DNA from: a cf. Phormidesmis sp. LEGE 11477
GTDB lineage: Bacteria; Cyanobacteriota; Cyanobacteriia; Phormidesmidales; Phormidesmidaceae
Assembly: GCF_015207105.1 (NCBI RefSeq)
Contig: NZ_JADEXO010000036.1
Span: 1-50,601 of the forward strand
DNA length: 50,601 nt
Direction of reading: 5' to 3'
This document shows positions 1 to 8,440 of the stretch, piece by piece. The position numbers and the translations under genes are program-made. Each line of letters starts with the position of its first letter. The first letter of the stretch is position 1. The notes under the pieces were generated by a model, which made no database searches, was not told the origin of the DNA, and was given only the letters and a program-made list of their open reading frames with translations.

Positions 1-326
1 GTGTATCTTCCACAAATTCTAAGAATAGAGGTTCTCCTATTAAGAAAGACTACAGTTCTTCTTATTAACGTGCTGTCTCTCTCACAAATGGTGACCATAA
101 ACAGATGATCCCCAAAGAGCAACCGTCCTTTGAAACGGCTGTAATCCGCATAGGCAAACATGTTTCACTTCTTAATCGAAATCTGAAGAAAATGTAAACA
201 TGAGATAAGCACTTTTCTGATTGATTCACTTTTACTGGCAACAGATTCGGGTTCTTTAATGTTAGAAAACTGCTTATTCAACTGGGTCATTATGAAGTTC
301 TAGAATATAACTTAAGAAACTCAATT
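1..326. other. non-coding left edge, nothing recognised
   Basis: AT-rich sequence with no open frame of useful length, no tRNA-like cloverleaf and no clear terminator. It precedes the small Cys-rich gene at 327 and probably holds its promoter. I could not single out -10/-35 boxes with confidence. Confidence 0.4.
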
Positions 327-608
327 ATGGCTGCTTCAAACTGTGAGATAAGTCGTTGCGGGCTGTGTCGGTTCTATGCCCATGAGGGTAGGCGCGGTGG
401 ACATTGTAGTCAGCTTAGCGTCCCTGTGAATGCGCGCTGGACCGCTTGCTGCTTCTCGGATGCACCCTTCACAGACAGCTCCCAGTCTTCATCGGGGATC
501 GCGAAATGGATAGCGACGACTAAACGGATGAGTCAAGATCAAGTTAGCCCAGTGGTGATACCTACTAATGATTCTGAAAAGATTGCCTGCTCAGTAATTG
601 CTAACTAG
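327..608 (+). CDS. conserved small Cys-rich cyanobacterial protein
   Basis: This 93-residue protein has an N-terminal half of a type I recognise from many cyanobacteria: a CGLC pair (residues 11-14), RFYAHEGRRGGHC (15-27), then VPV-x-x-x-W-x-ACC (32-42) and an APF motif. No function is established that I know of. The spaced cysteines (6, 11, 14, 27, 41, 42) suggest a bound metal or redox pair, which is inference. The C-terminal half (from about residue 50) is Ser/Thr-rich and looks variable. There is no obvious Shine-Dalgarno sequence before the ATG. A strong terminator follows at 701, so it is probably monocistronic. Confidence 0.7.
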   Translation: MAASNCEISRCGLCRFYAHEGRRGGHCSQLSVPVNARWTACCFSDAPFTDSSQSSSGIAKWIATTKRMSQDQVSPVVIPTNDSEKIACSVIAN

Positions 609-700
609 TTTAGTTAGGTGATCCCAATGCCCAGTTCTGGCCGCTTAACCTATTAGGGATCGCAACATAAAAAATTAAGCTGCTTTGAGGATTAGGATGA

Positions 701-737
701 AACACCTATGCCTCAATAGACGGCATAGGTGTTTTTA
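701..737 (+). terminator. rho-independent terminator
   Basis: A perfect 12-bp inverted repeat (AACACCTATGCC at 701-712 and GGCATAGGTGTT at 722-733) with a 9-nt loop is followed by a run of T. The T-run is on the plus strand, so it ends transcription from the gene at 327. The convergent menB ends at 865. Confidence 0.85.
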
Positions 738-864
738 TAGCAATTCTCTTAGGGGTGCCGGGACAATATCCCCGTGGTGCCGAACATATTCTCTCGGTGT
801 CGGATACACCCTTATATTGGCTGAGCTAGATAATGGCCGAGCTAGCTTCGATAGCAGCAGCTAT

Positions 865-1734
865 TTACGGCAGCCAAGGATACTTCTTGAAATCTGGCTG
901 TCTTTTTTCTAAGAAGGCTTGCTTTCCTTCAGCGCCTTCTTCACTAAGGTAATAGAGCAGTGTCGCATTTCCGGCCAGCTCTTGTAGACCTGCTTGGCCA
1001 TCACAATCGGCGTTGAATGCCGATTTTAGGCACCGAATAGCAATTGGGCTCTTTTGAAGAATTTCTTGGGCCCATTGAATGCCTTCTTTCTCTAGCTGGT
1101 CAACTGGCACCACGGTGTTGACTAAGCCCATGTCTAAAGCCTGCTGTGCGTCGTACTGGCGACAAAGAAACCAGATTTCACGCGCCTTTTTTTGACCGAC
1201 AACTCTGGCTAAATAGCTAGCACCAAATCCGCCATCAAAACTGCCAACCTTTGGACCGGTTTGGCCGAAGATGGCATTATCCGCTGCAATGCTAAGGTCG
1301 CAGATCAGATGCAGCACGTGTCCGCCACCGATGGCATACCCTGAAACCAGCGCAATGACAACCTTAGGCATAGAGCGAATCAGCCTTTGCAGATCGAGAA
1401 CATTGAGCCTAGGAATGCCATCTTCTCCGACGTAGCCCGCCGCTCTACGGACGCTCTGATCGCCACCAGAACAGAAGGCGTATTTACCGTCTGTGTGTGG
1501 CCCCATACCCGTCAACAAAACGACGCCAATGGTCGTATCCTCTCTAGCGTCGCAAAAGGCATCGTACATTTCAAAAACTGTTTTAGGGCGAAAGGCATTG
1601 CGTTTGTGAGGGCGATTAATGGTGATTTTGGCTATGCCATCAGCTTTGTGATAGAGGATGTCTTCGTATGCATTGATAGGTTGCCAGTTAATAGAGTGTG
1701 AGGTTGAGGTGGGGTGGGGCGTGGATTCAGGCAT
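865..1734 (-). CDS. menB: 1,4-dihydroxy-2-naphthoyl-CoA synthase (MenB)
   Basis: MenB closes the second ring of naphthoquinone, converting o-succinylbenzoyl-CoA to 1,4-dihydroxy-2-naphthoyl-CoA in phylloquinone/menaquinone synthesis; in cyanobacteria this supplies the photosystem I quinone. The 289-residue protein is a complete crotonase-fold enzyme. Visible signatures are [14 protein letters not shown] near residue 38, the MenB-type [11 protein letters not shown] segment near 86-97, the oxyanion-hole segment [13 protein letters not shown], and [12 protein letters not shown] further on. The C terminus KKYPWLP is typical of MenB. The first 25 residues are Ser/Thr/Pro-rich and less conserved, so the true start could lie slightly downstream. 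It is convergent with the small gene upstream and divergent from hemJ. Confidence 0.95.
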   Translation of the reverse strand: MPESTPHPTSTSHSINWQPINAYEDILYHKADGIAKITINRPHKRNAFRPKTVFEMYDAFCDAREDTTIGVVLLTGMGPHTDGKYAFCSGGDQSVRRAAGYVGEDGIPRLNVLDLQRLIRSMPKVVIALVSGYAIGGGHVLHLICDLSIAADNAIFGQTGPKVGSFDGGFGASYLARVVGQKKAREIWFLCRQYDAQQALDMGLVNTVVPVDQLEKEGIQWAQEILQKSPIAIRCLKSAFNADCDGQAGLQELAGNATLLYYLSEEGAEGKQAFLEKRQPDFKKYPWLP

Positions 1735-1914
1735 AGGGCAGCGTCCGAATAAAGAGCAACGTTAAGAACCTATGAGCTAGGCGATCAAAATATAAGCTGC
1801 TAGCGGAAAATAAAGGGCACGGTACCGAAGAAAGTTTGACAGCCAGATTAAAGGGGCTATGTCTTCGTCGGTCCTTTTAATCGCGACTCTTCATAAAACA
1901 GGCAGAGATATTTG

Positions 1915-2496
1915 ATGGCTTATTACTGGTTCAAAGCGTTTCATATCGTGGGTGTGGTGGTCTGGTTTGCGGGCTTGTTTTACCTAGTGCGCCTGTTTAT
2001 CTACCATGTGGAGGCAGAAGCAGAGCCAGAACCTGCTCGTAGCATTCTAAAAAAGCAGTATGCAATCATGGAGACCCGACTGCTGAAAATTATTACGACG
2101 CCAGGTATGCTGCTGACGCTAGCAATGGCAGGCGGATTGCTGTGGCAGCGTCCAGATGTACTGCATGAGGGCTGGATGCACGCTAAACTAGGCTTTGTAG
2201 TGCTCTTGGTCGCTTACCATATGTACTGTGCGAAGCTGCGTAAACAGCTAGCGGCTGGCGAATGTAGCTGGGGACCCAAGCAGCTAAGAGCACTTAATGA
2301 AGCACCGACGCTATTGCTAGTGACCATAGTAATGCTGGTTATCTTTCAAAATAGCTTTCCGACGAACGCAACTACCTGGCTAATAGCGGGTCTGGTGCTA
2401 TCGTTTGTGATCTCGATCCAGCTATATGCTCGCAAGCGCCGTCTGGACAAAGAGCGCGAAGTATCCGACCTAGCTATTTCTGAGCAGATGTCTTAA
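1915..2496 (+). CDS. hemJ: protoporphyrinogen IX oxidase HemJ
   Basis: HemJ is the membrane protoporphyrinogen oxidase used by most cyanobacteria in heme and chlorophyll synthesis. The protein has about 193 residues, the usual length, with four hydrophobic segments. The family-defining N terminus AYYWFKAFHIVGVVVWFAGLFY carries the conserved histidine (heme ligand in studied homologues). It also has the ETRLLKIITTPGM segment and LHEGWMHAKLGFVVLLVAYH with a second conserved His. A TTG lies one codon upstream at 1912, but the ATG at 1915 fits the family start. It is divergent from menB. Confidence 0.93.
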   Translation: MAYYWFKAFHIVGVVVWFAGLFYLVRLFIYHVEAEAEPEPARSILKKQYAIMETRLLKIITTPGMLLTLAMAGGLLWQRPDVLHEGWMHAKLGFVVLLVAYHMYCAKLRKQLAAGECSWGPKQLRALNEAPTLLLVTIVMLVIFQNSFPTNATTWLIAGLVLSFVISIQLYARKRRLDKEREVSDLAISEQMS

Positions 2497-2756
2497 GAAC
2501 ACCAAAGAAAACGTCAGAAGGGGAACAGCGGTAGGGGAACATGGGAAATTTAGGAATCTTCCGAAGATAAACTTAGGGTTTCCAGCTTTTGGCACTCTTG
2601 ATCTTGAAGATGTTCGCAGAAATTTCTCAAACTATATCGAAAGATACAGTCAAGATTTGTAAGGTTCGTTAACATATGTTCATGTTGCTTAAAGGTGTAG
2701 AGGTCATTGCTCTACATCTTGAGGCGGAAAAATAGCCAATTGAGGAAACTGCAATA

Positions 2757-2915
2757 ATGGAAAATTCACCTACTACTAACGAACCCGCTAAGCTAGGCTT
2801 TACAGAGTTTGCTGAGACCTGGAACGGTCGACTAGCCATGATTGGATTCGTCTCTGCGATCGCAGTCGAATTCGCAACTGGTAAAGGCATCCTTAGCCAG
2901 CTTGGCTTGATGTAG
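2757..2915 (+). CDS. high light-inducible protein (Hlip / SCP, single-helix LHC-like)
   Basis: This 52-residue protein starts at ATG 2757 and stops at TAG 2913. It carries the chlorophyll a/b-binding signature of Hlips: [17 protein letters not shown] (residues 18-34), with the ExxNGRxAMxGF core in which Glu, Asn and Arg support chlorophyll binding. One transmembrane helix spans about residues 24-41, followed by [11 protein letters not shown], the usual C terminus. Hlips sit in thylakoids, bind chlorophyll and carotenoid and protect photosystem assembly under stress. The gene stands alone, with a 260-bp upstream region and a hairpin terminator downstream, which suits independent stress regulation. 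Confidence 0.93.
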   Translation: MENSPTTNEPAKLGFTEFAETWNGRLAMIGFVSAIAVEFATGKGILSQLGLM

Positions 2916-2974
2916 ATAGTCAGTTCATTGCATCCGAGCTGCAGTGAAGCACATATTTGATAAGAATAAGCTTA

Positions 2975-3031
2975 GTTTTTCTAGGTTTAGAAAAACAATA
3001 GGGGCTCGTCATTTTTGGCGAGTCCCTTTTC
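2975..3031 (+). terminator. hairpin pair / terminator after Hlip gene
   Basis: Two adjacent stem-loops follow the Hlip gene. GTTTTTCTA (2975-2983) pairs with TAGAAAAAC (2988-2996). GGGGCTCGTC (3001-3010) pairs, with G-U pairs, with GGCGAGTCCC (3017-3026) and is followed by TTTT. The second fits a rho-independent terminator on the plus strand. The gene on the other strand ends at 3057. Confidence 0.7.
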
Positions 3032-3056
3032 TATTGCCTTTTCTATTGGCAGAGAC

Positions 3057-3416
3057 TCATGATTGGTCGTAAGGCCAAGGCAATTCTTCGGCGGCTTCTG
3101 GTTCTTCTGCATAGGCATCGGGATCTAGCCAGGTTGACATCGTTCTTAGCTCAGCAGGAATCTCGTCATCAGGCTCAAACTCTAGCTGAGTTTCTCGAAG
3201 ACCTAAATAGCCGGATTCTGCAAAAGAGGTCAGCATCCGAGTCAAGGCGATCCACACCCGCTCTTCAAACTCCCATTCCTTTTGAAACGGCGCTCGATCG
3301 GCTATAGACTTGAGCGCCCAAAAGTAGCTATTTCGGACAATTGACCCTTTCTTTTTGTAAGCTGGAACGTCTTCGTTGCGTAGAAAGAGAACGCCGTTGT
3401 CTATTCTGGCTCGCAT
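3057..3416 (-). CDS. conserved hypothetical protein, 119 aa
   Basis: I do not recognise a named family. The protein is soluble, with no signal peptide or membrane segment. The N-terminal 85 residues look well ordered (RARIDNGVLFLRNEDVPAYKK, then WALKSIADRAPFQKEWEFEERVWIALTRML). The last 40 are acidic and Pro/Glu-rich (LEFEPDDEIPAEL, EEPEAAEELPWPY). The aromatic/charged pattern and clean start make it a credible gene rather than a shadow. It is convergent with the Hlip gene. A short tandem repeat lies just upstream of its start. Confidence 0.6.
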   Translation of the reverse strand: MRARIDNGVLFLRNEDVPAYKKKGSIVRNSYFWALKSIADRAPFQKEWEFEERVWIALTRMLTSFAESGYLGLRETQLEFEPDDEIPAELRTMSTWLDPDAYAEEPEAAEELPWPYDQS

Positions 3417-3477
3417 GAGGCGGTAAGTATGTAGTGAGAAAATGGAAGGTAGAGCAAGTATAGGAATCTCTTAGGAT

Positions 3478-3522
3478 TTAGCTTTATGGTGCTTAGCTTT
3501 ATAGCATTTAGCTTCATAGGGC
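3478..3522. repeat. 15-bp imperfect tandem repeat, 3 copies
   Basis: Three consecutive 15-bp units begin TTAGCTTTAT or TTAGCTTCAT (3478-3492, 3493-3507, 3508-3522). They lie between two divergent genes (start at 3416 minus, about 3604 plus). The unit length matches the other short tandem repeats in this window. Confidence 0.75.
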
Positions 3523-3603
3523 AGAGATTGTAGCTGCCGGTGATGGTGCCGGCTCAGTGCGGATTGATATAGGCTGAAGATAAATTGATTGGATCTCAAA
3601 CCG

Positions 3604-4458
3604 ATGGTTGCGGCAGTGTCTCTGCAAAACGTTCACAAAGTCTATAACAACATATGCGTAGTCAACGATTTGTCTTTGGCGATTGAGCCAGGCGAGATCT
3701 TTGGACTTTTGGGACCCAACGGCGCGGGCAAATCAACGACCATTCGAATGTTAACAACCCTAGCGCAGCAGACTCAGGGCGATATTGTGGTAGCAGGCTA
3801 CGATATCAGCCGCCAGCCCGCCCAGGTTCGTCGGCAAATTGGTGTGGTGCTGCAGCAGGTTAGCATCGATGCGGATATGACCGTTTGGGAAAATATGGAA
3901 TTCCACGGGCGGATGCATCATATTCCAGCAACAAGGCGGCAGGATGAGATTCGCCGCTGGCTAGCGTATGTGGGCCTGAGCGATCGCACCAATGACAGAG
4001 CTAAAACGCTCTCTGGCGGCATGAAGCGCCGTTTACAGATTGCCAGGGCGTTGCTGCATCAGCCCAGCATCTTATTTTTAGACGAGCCGACAGTAGGATT
4101 AGATCCACAGACCAGACGACGGCTGTGGGAAATTATCCTAGAGCTAAATCGGGAGCATAAGATGACGATGCTGCTGACGACACACTATATGGAAGAGGTG
4201 GAATACTTGTGCGATCGCATCGGCATTATGGATAAAGGCGCACTGATTGAGAGCGGCACCCTAGCCGAGCTACGCCAAAAACATGGCGAAGGCATCGTCA
4301 TGAAACAAACGGGGGATAGATGGGAGTACTTATTCTTTCCGACGTTGGCCGCAGCCAACCACTATCTCGATCAGCAGTCAGACAAAACAGGCATGATGAC
4401 AAGGCCCGCCAACCTAGAAGACATTTTTGTAGAGCTGACCGGACGGAATCTAGACTGA
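3604..4458 (+). CDS. ABC-2/DrrA-type ABC transporter ATP-binding protein
   Basis: This is the nucleotide-binding subunit of an ABC exporter of the DrrA/NatA group. Walker A GPNGAGKST, Q-loop region VVLQQVSIDADMTVWEN, signature LSGGMKRRLQIARAL, Walker B ILFLDEPTVGLDP and switch histidine TTHYMEEVEYLCDRI are all intact. The C-terminal domain ends PANLEDIFVELTGRNLD, as in DrrA relatives. The ATG at 3604 gives 284 residues; a TTG at 3589 with a weak GAAGA upstream is an alternative. No membrane permease lies next to it (scpB follows 45 bp later), so the partner must be elsewhere. The substrate cannot be inferred. Confidence 0.88.
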   Translation: MVAAVSLQNVHKVYNNICVVNDLSLAIEPGEIFGLLGPNGAGKSTTIRMLTTLAQQTQGDIVVAGYDISRQPAQVRRQIGVVLQQVSIDADMTVWENMEFHGRMHHIPATRRQDEIRRWLAYVGLSDRTNDRAKTLSGGMKRRLQIARALLHQPSILFLDEPTVGLDPQTRRRLWEIILELNREHKMTMLLTTHYMEEVEYLCDRIGIMDKGALIESGTLAELRQKHGEGIVMKQTGDRWEYLFFPTLAAANHYLDQQSDKTGMMTRPANLEDIFVELTGRNLD

Positions 4459-4503
4459 CCCTAATGAGTCAGCGTCAGCGCTTTAAGAGCAAAGAGGTAA
4501 TTA

Positions 4504-5250
4504 ATGTCTCAGCTAGCCAATACAATTGAGGCGATTCTGTATTTGAAGGCGCAGCCCCTAAAGATTAGCCAGATCGCAGAATTTGCTCATTGCGATCGCG
4601 AGACGGCAGAAGAAGGACTCATTGCGCTCATGAGTGAGTACGCTCATCGTGAAGGTGCCTTAGAAATTGCAGAAACTGAAGATGGCTACGCGCTACAGCT
4701 ACGAGAAGTGTACAAACCTTTGGTAGATACGATTGTCCCTCTAGACATCGGTCTAGGAGCACTGCGAACCCTCTGTGCGATCGCGCTACGCGGCCCCATC
4801 GCCCAGAGTGAGCTAGTCGAGGTGCGCGGCTCGGGCGTCTATCAGCATGTCCCTGATTTGGTCGACCAAGGCTTCATCAAAAAAAGACGTCAGGCAGATG
4901 GCCGATCTTCCTGGCTGCAGGTAACTGAAAAGTTCTACCAGCACTTTGAAATTGATAAGCTGCCCCAAATTTCTACGCTGAGGCTGCCAAAGCAAAAGCC
5001 CAACCAGGAGCCCCGCCAAGCACCCCCTCAAGCGTCCCATCAAGAGGCCAGTGAAAATACCGATCAGAGCCCCAGTGAAGAAATTGGTGAGGAGATTAGT
5101 AAAGAGGCGGTTGAAAAGACCGGTGAAGACAGCGATCGCCAGGATAGTGAAAGTATCAGTCGCTCGACTTCAGAAGAACTCATAGAAGCCGGTACAGAAG
5201 AAGTCGTGGTAGAAGAGAGTGCGGTAGAAGAGGTTGTCTCAGAAACCTAA
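4504..5250 (+). CDS. scpB: segregation and condensation protein ScpB, with acidic C-terminal tail
   Basis: ScpB is the winged-helix kleisin-associated subunit of SMC-ScpA-ScpB condensin, acting on the nucleoid in chromosome segregation. Residues 1-152 match the family: ANTIEAILYLKAQPLKISQIA (first winged helix), GYALQLR, LRTLCAIALRGPIAQSELVEVRGSG (second winged helix) and LVDQGFIKKRR. From about residue 160 to 248 the protein becomes a low-complexity tail, first Pro/Gln-rich then Glu/Ser-rich, which is probably disordered; canonical ScpB stops near 180-200. It lies 45 bp downstream of the ABC ATPase gene and may be co-transcribed. Confidence 0.9.
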   Translation: MSQLANTIEAILYLKAQPLKISQIAEFAHCDRETAEEGLIALMSEYAHREGALEIAETEDGYALQLREVYKPLVDTIVPLDIGLGALRTLCAIALRGPIAQSELVEVRGSGVYQHVPDLVDQGFIKKRRQADGRSSWLQVTEKFYQHFEIDKLPQISTLRLPKQKPNQEPRQAPPQASHQEASENTDQSPSEEIGEEISKEAVEKTGEDSDRQDSESISRSTSEELIEAGTEEVVVEESAVEEVVSET

Positions 5251-5417
5251 GAAGCTGTCGATGCACAGTGTTATCCGCTAAGCTATGTGTGGTCAGCCGA
5301 CAAGCATAGATTTCCTTGATTCGCAGAAAGTTTTACACGTGCTGCATTTGTGGGGGAACCTACCAGTTCTAAGAGCGGTTCCTACGGCTAAGCTAAGGTC
5401 AGTTATTCCTTATCCAT

Positions 5418-5798
5418 ATGGTTTTCAATCCTGAAAGCGCGGACTTCACCAATCTCAACTCAGAAGAGGGCATGACGAATGAGCTGTTGGACTACCTCCA
5501 GCACCAGCCCCCCGAGGTCCTTAGCAGAGTGGCACAGTCTGTCAGCGGCGAAATCCGACAGATCATTTCTCACAACGTTCAAGGATTAGTCGGCGTGCTG
5601 CCCGCAGATGGGTTTAGTGTGCAAGTTAGCACCGATAGAGAAAATTTAGCGGGCCTGCTAGCCTCAGCCATGATGACAGGATATTTCCTACGCCAGATGG
5701 AGCAGCGAATGGAGCTAGAAACCAATCTGTCTAGTTCCCTAAGCTCAGATTTGGACTCAGATTTGAACCCAATAGATAAAAGCAAGGCTGAAGAGTAA
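5418..5798 (+). CDS. DUF760 family protein
   Basis: The central part matches the cyanobacterial/plant DUF760 family: LLDYLQHQPPEVLSRVAQSV (about 23-42), EIRQIISHNVQGLVGVLPADGFSVQV, then TDRENLAGLLASAMMTGYFLRQMEQRMELE. Function is not established in general; some plant members are linked to chloroplast proteostasis. There is no signal peptide or transmembrane helix. The last 25 residues are a Ser/Asp-rich tail. A second ATG at 5472 (MTNELLDYL) with AGAGG just upstream is an alternative start. It is convergent with the HtrA gene. Confidence 0.85.
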   Translation: MVFNPESADFTNLNSEEGMTNELLDYLQHQPPEVLSRVAQSVSGEIRQIISHNVQGLVGVLPADGFSVQVSTDRENLAGLLASAMMTGYFLRQMEQRMELETNLSSSLSSDLDSDLNPIDKSKAEE

Positions 5799-5816
5799 TT
5801 CAAGGCCGAACGGAAA

Positions 5817-7076
5817 CTACGGCAAAATGTCAGGAAGAGCAGTTGGCTTGATACTGATATTTCGAGGCTGTCCAGCGCGAATAATGCTGACTTCTAGCTC
5901 CTTACCGATGTCGCCCTTGTCGACTTGAGATTGAACGTCGGTAATGTTCTCTACGGCATTGCCCCCAACCTTGGTAATCAAATCGCCCCGCTTTAGGCCG
6001 GCAGCTTCAGCTGGCGTGCCGGGCATGACTCGAACAATCACCACACCTTGATCGGCGCTGATAGTCACATCTATATCTTCGTTCTGGTTGATGCGATCGC
6101 GCATTTCCTCATTCAAATCCTCCATTTGAATCCCTAGATAAGGATGCTGCACCTTACCCGTTTCAAATAGCTGATCTGAGATCCGCTTAGCCGTTTCGAT
6201 CGGGATCGCAAAACCTAGTCCCTGAGCGTTCGCTCGAATTGCCGTATTCATGCCAATGACTTCGCCGCTGGCATTGAGCAGCGGCCCACCAGAGTTTCCT
6301 GGATTAATCGCTGCGTCAGTTTGAATGAACTGAACTCGCTTGTTAGTAATACCGACCTGAGTACTGGAGCGATCTAAAGCGCTAATGATGCCAGCGGTGA
6401 CCGTATTGTCTAAGCCGAGCGGATTACCAATTGCGATCGCCCACTGCCCTGGAGATAGATCATCTGTTGTGCCCAAAGGTGCGCTTGGTAGGTCATTTGC
6501 ATCGATCTTGATCACGGCGACATCTGTCACTTGGTCAGCACCGACGACTTCTCCTGTGAATGTACGACCGTCCTTGAGCGTCACCTCTACCTTGTCAGCG
6601 CCTTCAATCACATGGGCATTGGTCATCAGCTTGCCATCAGCACTCAAAATGAAACCAGATCCAGTGCCCTGCTCCAATCGTTCTGGAAGCTGTGGATTGA
6701 GCGGGCGCTGAGATTCACCATCTTCTCCAAAAAACCGCTCAAACAGGCGGCGTTCAAAAGGGTCATTGAGGCTGCTGAGCGACCTAGAGGCGTCAATTCG
6801 CACTACGCTAGGACCGACTCTATCTACCGCGCTAGCAATGAAGTTGGCTTCGATTGGTAGCGCACTAGCAGGCAGCGTCGTGACATTTTCTTGAGCAGTT
6901 TGAATAGCAGTAGGGCTCTGCAACTGAGCGCTCTGTAGTGGATCGTTCTGCACTTGCCCGCTATTGCCGAAAACAAAATCTGCCTGTTGAATATAGGTAT
7001 GCCCAGTCCAGCCTACGCCTACGCCCACCAATACCAGGATTCCGCCCAGCCCTAACTGTTTAGGAGAAATCCTCAT
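5817..7076 (-). CDS. HtrA/Deg-family serine protease (HhoA/HhoB/HtrA type)
   Basis: This is a periplasmic or thylakoid-lumen quality-control protease. The 419-residue layout is: N-terminal signal or membrane anchor (GLGGILVLVGVGVGW, residues 10-24); linker; trypsin-like domain with the catalytic His in MTNAHVIEG, Asp in VTDVAVIKID and Ser in INPGNSGGPLLN; and one PDZ domain (about 315-415) containing GVVIVRVMPGTPAEAAGLKRGDLI. The triad is complete. One PDZ domain is the normal cyanobacterial Deg arrangement. Which of the three cyanobacterial paralogues it is cannot be told here. The 288-bp gap to the divergent LysM gene holds both promoters. Confidence 0.93.
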   Translation of the reverse strand: MRISPKQLGLGGILVLVGVGVGWTGHTYIQQADFVFGNSGQVQNDPLQSAQLQSPTAIQTAQENVTTLPASALPIEANFIASAVDRVGPSVVRIDASRSLSSLNDPFERRLFERFFGEDGESQRPLNPQLPERLEQGTGSGFILSADGKLMTNAHVIEGADKVEVTLKDGRTFTGEVVGADQVTDVAVIKIDANDLPSAPLGTTDDLSPGQWAIAIGNPLGLDNTVTAGIISALDRSSTQVGITNKRVQFIQTDAAINPGNSGGPLLNASGEVIGMNTAIRANAQGLGFAIPIETAKRISDQLFETGKVQHPYLGIQMEDLNEEMRDRINQNEDIDVTISADQGVVIVRVMPGTPAEAAGLKRGDLITKVGGNAVENITDVQSQVDKGDIGKELEVSIIRAGQPRNISIKPTALPDILP

Positions 7077-7364
7077 GCTTACTGCCTTGAAACGATAGTT
7101 AATGCCAGAAATATAGAGGCATTTCCACTACTTTAGCGAGTTCTGTTGCCTTTGGGCATGACTGTGAGGCCAACGTTTTTGGTTTGTGTGTCCTGATAGA
7201 GGCGATCGCTCACTGAAAGATCAAGCCAGGCGCATTTTCCTGCAATTCCTATGCTAGGTCGTCATTGGCCTGAGCTAAGCACGGGGAACTAGAGCGGTCA
7301 GCGACTAGTCATTAGCTACCATCAGAAGAAATTGCCTGTGTTCGTTATTAATCCTTGACCGAAA

Positions 7365-8243
7365 ATGTTTATGCGGCGTCTCCCTACTCTCTCTTTGGTT
7401 GCGATCGCGCAGCTATCTATTCTAACGTTGACTTTGCCGTTAGCCAGTGCTGCTGTGGCCGCTAGCTGTCCGGCAGCACTCTCACAGCTACAGCAGCACC
7501 AGGCCACCGCTGGCGAAACCTTAGAAACCATAGCGGCTCGCTACAACCTACGACCCGCTACGCTAGCTCGGTTTAACGGAGACTTGAACCTGTCCTCAGG
7601 CGCTGCTGTCCGCGTCGGACAGGAGATAGTCATTCCCCCCTTCGATGGTCAAGTAGTTGCTGTGACGGCTGGCAGTAGCTGGCAGACTTTAGCTGAACAA
7701 TACAACAGCCGGGCAGATCTACTGTTTGAAATCAACGGCTGCGTTAGCCAAGTTCCTAGCCGAGTCTTTATCCCCGGTGCCAATAGAGGGATCAGCAGAA
7801 CGGTGACGGCGGCCAACCGCGACGCGATCGCACCACAGCTACCCGGCTATCCTTTATCACAGCCTGCGGCTATTCAACTGAGCTATGGCTGGCAGCCACA
7901 CCCTAGCCAAGACGAAGTTGTGTTCAATAGCGGTCTCGCGTTTGGGGTGCCTGTTCCCACTGAAGTAAAAGCGGTGGGCGCTGGGACCGTCGCTTTTGCC
8001 GGGGAAAGAGAAGGCTACGGTCAATTGCTAGTCATCAACCATGAGCAGGGTTTGCAGACGAGGTACGCCAATCTAAATGAAATTTCCGTCAGTGTAGGAC
8101 AGTCTGTGTCAACAGGGACTACGGTAGGAGCAGTAGGAGCAGACCAGCCCACCTATCTGTATTTCGAGGTTCGTCGCAACTCACCTTCAGGATGGATTGC
8201 TCAAGATCCGGGTGAGTATCTGCCAGCGCTAGAACTCCGTTAA
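7365..8243 (+). CDS. LysM plus degenerate M23 (LytM) domain protein, probably non-catalytic
   Basis: This exported cell-wall protein has a signal peptide at about 1-31 (LVAIAQLSILTLTLPLASAAVAA). LysM-like repeats follow at about 45-95 (TAGETLETIAARYNL, VGQEIVIPPF) and about 96-140 (TAGSSWQTLAEQYNS). A C-terminal LytM/M23 fold spans about 185-280. Fold landmarks are present (VKAVGAGTVAFAGEREGYGQLLVINHEQGL, VGQSVSTGTTVGAVG). Every zinc or catalytic position I can align is changed: HxGxD reads N188-S-G-L-A192, YAHL reads YANL, and HLHFE reads YLYFE. By analogy with EnvC/NlpD such domains activate amidases rather than cut peptidoglycan; that role is inferred. The ATG at 7365 lies 288 bp from the divergent protease gene. 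Confidence 0.88.
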   Translation: MFMRRLPTLSLVAIAQLSILTLTLPLASAAVAASCPAALSQLQQHQATAGETLETIAARYNLRPATLARFNGDLNLSSGAAVRVGQEIVIPPFDGQVVAVTAGSSWQTLAEQYNSRADLLFEINGCVSQVPSRVFIPGANRGISRTVTAANRDAIAPQLPGYPLSQPAAIQLSYGWQPHPSQDEVVFNSGLAFGVPVPTEVKAVGAGTVAFAGEREGYGQLLVINHEQGLQTRYANLNEISVSVGQSVSTGTTVGAVGADQPTYLYFEVRRNSPSGWIAQDPGEYLPALELR

Positions 8244-8280
8244 CTTTGAACGCCATCAACTTCGAACTCCATTAATTTCA
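8233..8280. repeat. 16-bp imperfect tandem repeat across a stop codon
   Basis: Three units begin AACTCCGTTAAC, AACGCCATCAAC and AACTCCATTAAT (8233-8248, 8249-8264, 8265-8280). The first unit contains the TAA stop of the LysM/LytM gene (8241-8243), so the repeat straddles the gene end. Confidence 0.7.
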
Positions 8281-8440
8281 CGGAACGGTTTTAAAGAGTT
8301 TTGATGTTATTCCAAAGAAAACTGAGGTTAAAACTAGCCAACCGTTCAATATGCCTCTACAATTCCGGTAACTTTTAGGAAAGAGGCTCTCTATAGAAAC
8401 TCTTTACACGATGCCCTAGCAGCCAGAGAGATTGACAAGT

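Noticed and set aside
685-912. 75-residue plus-strand ORF
   Set aside because: It begins just before the terminator hairpin, runs through short imperfect repeats and overlaps the end of menB; its translation has no protein-like pattern.
2669-2890. 73-residue minus-strand ORF
   Set aside because: Antisense shadow of the Hlip gene, which has a clear family signature on the plus strand.
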